Below, piece by piece: positions 58,899-64,000 of a DNA stretch of 64,000 bases. Position numbers and translations under genes: made by a program. The stretch is from Mitragyna speciosa (taxonomy: Eukaryota > Streptophyta > Magnoliopsida > Gentianales > Rubiaceae). Each line of letters begins with the position of its first letter. Position 1 is the stretch's first letter. Location of the stretch: contig CM045565.1 of assembly GCA_024721245.1 (NCBI GenBank), positions 1,178,001 through 1,242,000 of the forward strand, given 5' to 3'. A model generated the notes under the pieces. It worked only from the letters and a program-made list of their open reading frames with translations, ran no database searches and was not told the origin of the DNA.

Positions 58899-59730
58899 GA
58901 GAGGATGGGTTGGTTCTCGAGTCCTACTGTTGTGAATAAGTGCGGAACTGACTGGGAAGGTTACTAATGGTTGAAGTAAATGGCATTTAAAAAAGGTGAA
59001 TTGTGTAGCAAGTGACCTTAAAATTTTTTATTTATATGGTAACTGTGCAGTTCCATGGCCAACCAACTAGGATAGGAAGCAAACAGGAGCTGATGGACGA
59101 GACAGGCACAGGTGGGATGGATTCATTTTTCACAAGGCTTTGTGGCCACTTAATTATGTATTCCATCATTTTCAATGTCTTTTCCCACTTCTCTCTCAAT
59201 TGACTGACTTGTTTGAATCCAACTTTAATACTTTGAAGCCTTCCCACTATAAAACAACAAAAAGCAGGTTGTTGAAGTCTGCCTCTGTGGAAGTCTTTTT
59301 ATTATCTGTAAATTTCTTGGCTGCTACACTGCAACAACTACCATATAAATATATACATGTCCGGTGTATTCATGTTTGGTACATATGAAATTGCCCCTAC
59401 AACCATATGGAATTCTTCCTCGATATGGAAAAACATGGCTCCATTTCTTCTTCTTTTTCCTTGTCAAGGTAACAATTTGTCAAGTTTTTTCCTTTTCTTC
59501 TTAAAGCTAAAGTCAAAAGTCAAGTAACCTTACGTGCTTAGAAACTAACAAGCACTTAAGACGAAATTAATGTGCACATGATGATGGTCCCTCAAAAATG
59601 AATAAGTACATACAAAAGGTCTTACAGTTCAAATAATTAATTTTAATGCAAATCAAAAAATAAAAAAAAATTGCAGATATGATATTATTCGTCATTATAT
59701 GGCTTCAAAATGAATTATTAATATGAAAAA

Positions 59731-61530
59731 TAATTTTTTTCATCCAGGATAAAGCATACGATGATGGTTATATAAATTTTATGCAGGGAAAATGAATGAG
59801 TTCCTTTTTCCCCTTTCCTTCCTCCGAAATTAAATATTTCACCAAGGTGCATTGACGCCCTATTGTGTCAACAGAAAGAAGAGAACAATTGATTCTTTCA
59901 AAAGTAATGACTAAAGATGTTACAAAATTAAATAAATTCGATTATGATACAATTGGATTATACCTTAAAAAAGGAAAGGTGCAGATAAAATATCTACTAA
60001 TTGGTGATATGCATAATTTTCAGGAGAAAAAAATTTCAGACCCATATGCATAATAGTTAAGGTTGTTGAGAAATGAAGAAGTAACTGGAGCGACTAGAGA
60101 TAGAGAAACTGCGCAATCGAATGATTGATAAGAAGTTTGTAAGCTATTCTTACCTTGGACCTTTTATGTTCTCACTTTTACACTGGGCAGATAAGGAAGG
60201 CACATCATAAGGTTTCTACGTCATTAAGGTTGTTGGTTTTTTCCCCCCTATGATATAAGTCAAAATTTAATAGGATTGTTCACCGAAGGATGCAGAATGA
60301 ATTCGGAGCAGTACGTGGACTCAGTTTTGTCGTTAACAATTAACAAGTTGCATAGCTTGATTAAGATAACATCGACTGACAAATATTTGGTTGGTAGACA
60401 TTTCCATGGATGGGGGCCTCGCGATGTAGGGCCGTTCATTCTTCACAATTTGATACATGCTTAGTATATTAATTAAAAATATAATCATATTAAATGGTAG
60501 TGTAATCGTGTTGAAACGTGATTTAATTATTTGTCATTTTAAAATGACATCGTTTTTTTCATTTTAAATTTTACTTTGTTAGTTTAATATAATTTGTTTA
60601 TATTTTACATTTTAAATTTAGACCGACAAATTATCAAAAATAGAACTCATAAGAAGTTGTAAGCCGCATTTCCTAGGTGACGCACACATTACAGCCAATG
60701 GCAAAATCAAGGCTATTAGATGCCCGTGGACTTCGAAAACGGATTCAACGTTCCCAACCATTTACTGTAAACTTCCATCATTAAATCAGTTAAATATATC
60801 CCCTTCAGAAAATCCAAACAATATTTGGAATCTATTATCCGATTGTCAGATTTGAATCTTCTTTGCCTACATGACAGATGACCTGAACCGGATTAGTATT
60901 CTATGTTTTATCATTAAGAGTGACAAAAAGGATGAATGAATGAAAAATTCTATATCTTTTTTATTAATAATAGACACGTACGGTACAAGATTCGGCGGTG
61001 CATTACAAGCAGCTGGATAGCTGATGTTCAAGATGGGCCAATATTTGCACTCCAAAAATTGTGCTACTGTTGCTGAGATTTATTGGCAACAACTTATACC
61101 ACCCATCATGTAGTAATTAGTATATAGAATTTCGTTTATATATTCTTTTTTTTGGTGAAATCCAATTTTGTTTGTAATTTGTGCTTAATATTATATAGAA
61201 TTAGTGTAATTATAATTAACAATTCTTATAGCCTAAGCCCCTGTAATAGACCTTACTGTTTATAATTTTGTTTAAACTAAGTTTTCATCATCTACGGGAG
61301 GGAAAACGTATGATATCCAATTGTTAACCTGTCTTGATTACTTTGCAGGATGAAGTTGTTAAGATTTCTTTTGGTCCAAAATAAGAATAAATACACTTTT
61401 CCAAATGAAAATAGTATTCTACAATTCTAGCTTAGTATTCATCCTAAAATCAATATGTCATCTATTTTGATGGCCTTATTTTCAAGTTCATAAACCTAAC
61501 TAAATATTTGAAAACATAATTAAATGATAA
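59731..61530. other. Non-coding, no gene recognised
   Basis: This lies beyond the end of the duplication. Open frames at 59865-60053 and 60276-60464 (62 residues each) have no recognised domain and no counterpart in unit A. No repeat ends were identified. Confidence 0.4.
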
Positions 61531-61539
61531 TTCTCGTGC

Positions 61540-62110
61540 CCCATTTTCAAAGGGTAGAAAATAAATAAAAGGAAAAGTGGTTTTCAAAAGAATGGTTTTT
61601 AGGAAAAAAAATGATTTTTTACTTTTCAAAAGACAAGAGAAAAACAAGGCCAGGACTTTTGAAAAATATGACAATTTTGCCCCAAAAATAAAGTCTGAAG
61701 CGTGGTTTTCATAAAAAGGGAGTTGCCACTTGGTATTGAGTTTTGGTATATCAAATTACCAAAAAATATTTTTATGAAAAATGAAATAAGAAAAACAAGA
61801 AAAGCTTGTTTTCTTTTTTTAGAAAATGTTTTGAAGAAAATGTAGGAAAAAACGAGAAAACTCTTTTTAGATAACTCCGTGTTGTTGAAAACAAGAAAAA
61901 ATGAGTTTGGGAGTCACAGTTGAAGAAAGGGAAGACAAAAGTTTGCACCTAAGATACTCTTTCAACCTAGCCGAGCCCAGTTGTGAGGTTTAGTCTAGAG
62001 TTTCCAAATGTAACCTAAAGCATATCACATTTGGATGTGAATATATGGATGCAAAACCTAGATCTAAAAATATATCAGGAGGGGCAAAATGTGATACGAA
62101 TCAATCAGAA
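61540..62110 (-). mobile_element. Fragment related to the Ogre-like LTR
   Basis: On the minus strand the text follows the last 700 bp of the LTR at 41000-43938. Matching pieces are CTCGGCTAGGTTGAAAG, the GATTTGCATTCATTTAGATA-like stretch, and TCAATACCAAGTGG(C/A)(A/G)ACTCC followed by a T/A-rich run ending in CTTTGAAAATGGGGC. It is much more diverged than the two LTRs are from each other, and no ends were found. Confidence 0.6.
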
Positions 62111-62691
62111 TCTAGCTTGAGATCTTAGGTTCTAAAGGCACCATAACTAGCTTGGTTTAGATGATATGCCTAACTTAAAAACCCTTGAGACAAACTCAAA
62201 AGGACCTTCAAGGCCATGAAATTTCCTTGAGACAAACTCAAAAAGGAATCTCAAGTTGAAGAAACCTTGAATCAACCTCGTGACAAACGGCAAAGGATCA
62301 TCAAAGGCTTGCCTAATATTTGGGACACACTTCAAAGTGTTAAAGACAAAGGTAAAATGGATGGCTTGAAACCAAGAGAGAAAACTCTCAAAATTTCATA
62401 AAAGTCTCCAAAATTTTTTCTCAATAGTAATACATAGTTTAGGTATTTATACCCTTCAATACATAGCAACCTAATACTATAAAAATGACCAAAAAGTACA
62501 AAGATCAAGCTCAAAATTCAGAGGTCAAACTTCTTCACCGCCTTTGACTAAGGACAAGCCGCAGGTAGGGTTTACCGAGCCACGCGCACGACTAGAATCT
62601 ATTCAACTCACGGCTGACATTCTACCTGCGAGCAACGAGCACATTTGAGCTCACAGTTGACATCTGTGGGCTAAATCCATGGGTGAGCGTC

Positions 62692-63181
62692 TCACGGATC
62701 GATCCATGGAATGCTCCCAGAAGTTTGAGTCATGGGTGATTGTTTAAGAGTACTAGTGAGCCATGGGCATGACTCAATGAAAGTGACTCGCGTCTCTCTT
62801 GTTTTGACACAATTCCAAGCTAATTTAATTCCTTTCTCTTGAGCATCATCTACCCCTTGAATCATACAATTGAACTTGGTCTCTCCTTGCTTCAATTCTC
62901 CAAGTGATCTTGAATTATCAACTTGAAAATGACTTCTCTTCAATGTTCCATTTGAGCCAAGAAGATCAATTGGGACTTGTAAATGCTCTTCATGAATTCC
63001 ATGAGTTCCAAGGTTGAATTTAGCACTTAACATCTCTTGAAATGGAATTTTGCTCCTCATAGCTTGGCCATTTGACATCAAATTGATAGAGGACCAAATT
63101 TGATCACATTGACCTCCTTAAGAGGTTTTGATGTCTTCATAATTCCCCCTCCTTTTGAAATAGATTTGTCCTCAAATCTCC
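62692..63181 (-). pseudogene. Gypsy pol tail and following ORF, minus strand
   Basis: At 63181-63137 the minus strand encodes GDLRTNLFQKEGEL and a stop, the usual closing residues of plant Gypsy polyproteins. A purine run (AAAAGGAGGGGGAA, about 63145-63158) overlaps it and may be the polypurine tract. The 129-residue frame at 63081-62692 (MMSNGQAMRSKIPFQEMLSA...) follows; it recalls the GPMTRSRAKQ-type tail of such elements but was not securely recognised. No integrase or reverse transcriptase lies upstream, so this is a remnant. Confidence 0.5.
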
Positions 63182-63599
63182 TACAAAATAAAAGAACAAA
63201 TTAGTAACATTGAAATCAAAATTCATGTTACTCTGCGGGTTGTTGGTTTGCAAATATTGATCTGCATATTGCTCTTAGAAGAAGGACGAATCAGTTTTTC
63301 CTTAAAACATAAAAGTTTTATCTCTTTGAATTAGCTTTCCAACGCCACAAGAATTAGATCATTTTGAGTTTTTAGTACAAAGATATTGCCAAAATACTGA
63401 GAAGTGGTTGGGAGAGCTTTGTTCTTCAGTAATTTGGATTTTTGGATTTGAAGATATGAGAACTAGATTTTAATGTCTCATAAGAATTGTAAAGTATCCT
63501 CTTAGATTTAAAATTCAAGAAGAATCATCTCAATCCAATAGTTGTAGTTCAAGTTATTGCCAAAATACTGAAATGTGCCATTGTTGTCGACCCCTAGTT

Positions 63600-64000
63600 T
63601 TCTTCATTTCTTCACTTCCATTGCTTCTTTGCAATTCTCTTTTGCTTGTTATTCCTCATATGCCCTTGAGACCTTTTTGTAATGTTGATCCTTTAATTCC
63701 ATAGTGAATTTGTTGATGATAATTTCCCAAAGTTGAGCAAAAAAATCCTCCAAGTTTGAATGTAAAAGTTATTCTATTGAACCCGTAATTCAATCATCCT
63801 TGAATCTACTATGAATGTGATAACTTGTGTTCCAATTGATCCAAATTATGATTGAATGTATAAAACCTACAAGATTGTACAAAGATTGTGCATTGATTTT
63901 CTCAAAATATAAATTGTGCTTCAAAACCTTAAAAATTGGGTAAAATACCTAATTTTTGGAAAATTCTTCAAATGGAAGAACAATTATGAAATTGAGCCAT
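63600..64000. mobile_element. Partial G1-family LTR, cut by the window end
   Basis: CTTGTGTTCCAATTGATCCA at 63825 onward, ATTGTGCATTGATTTTCTCA and ATGAAATTGAGCCAT match the last third of the solo LTRs at 1825-3470 and 47332-48990. By comparison with copy 1, about 90 bp of it would lie past the window end. The inner limit was not found. Confidence 0.55.

Larger units (their letters stand above)
55347..59730 (+). repeat. Duplication unit B, right block with BAHD B
   Basis: This is the second copy of the block at 22976-28560. It contains BAHD B, its promoter region, and an upstream flank without the SINE found in unit A. Similarity to unit A stops around 59730. Confidence 0.88.

Noticed and set aside
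60276..60464. 62-residue ORF as a small gene
   Set aside because: No domain, no splice-linked neighbour and no paralogous copy.

Overview
The window looks like plant nuclear DNA, most likely from a eudicot. It is AT-rich, most of it is repeat sequence, and the only genes that look intact are two intron-containing BAHD acyltransferases that closely resemble eudicot benzyl alcohol O-benzoyltransferases. The other coding traces come from typical plant transposons: FAR1-type MULE, Copia, Gypsy, CACTA, SINE and MITEs. The species cannot be fixed from the sequence alone.

The backbone is an old direct duplication. Unit A runs from about 1.55 kb to 28.56 kb and unit B from about 50.50 kb to 59.73 kb. 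Each unit has the same upstream flank, one BAHD gene on the minus strand and the same promoter-side flank. Aligning the units by eye lets one serve as the empty site for insertions in the other. Unit A gained two solo LTRs (1825-3470 and 4523-6323), a 660-bp MULE-type MITE (7238-7897), a candidate 14.6-kb MULE (8108-22719) with a related MITE beside it (22729-22975), and a SINE upstream of the BAHD gene (27905-28080). Unit B gained a Copia solo LTR (51242-52279), a TIR element (about 53644-54718) and a 200-bp hairpin MITE (55147-55346). The large MULE and the hairpin MITE occupy the same 9-bp target site in the two units.

The candidate MULE carries a decayed FAR1/MURA-type transposase on the plus strand (9131-11025), a nested TIR element (11572-14014) and a tandem-repeat array (about 16.5-17.3 kb). 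On the minus strand it carries a broken, multi-exon gene with the layout of transposon-borne Ulp1-like (C48) protease genes (about 17.9-22.1 kb).

Between the units, 28.6-50.5 kb holds nested transposons. A Copia element (32839 to about 49345) was entered in its gag by a 9.6-kb non-coding LTR element with Ogre-like features (34319-43938, target duplication ATGAG). It was entered in its reverse transcriptase, next to the YVDD box, by a Gypsy-like solo LTR (47332-48990, target duplication ATATT). It is cut off in the reverse transcriptase by the end of a CACTA transposon (about 49.35-50.50 kb). Beyond unit B, 59.7-64.0 kb holds unrecognised sequence, a fragment related to the Ogre-like LTR on the minus strand, and the tail of a minus-strand Gypsy element.

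The host genes are BAHD A (24050-27127) and BAHD B (56387-58774). Both have the HxxxD and DFGWG motifs, one phase-0 intron at the same place, and C-termini (SSL and SAL) resembling non-canonical peroxisomal targeting signals. BAHD A has lost 11 residues in frame. All alignments were done by eye, so identities and outer limits are approximate unless target-site duplications fix them.
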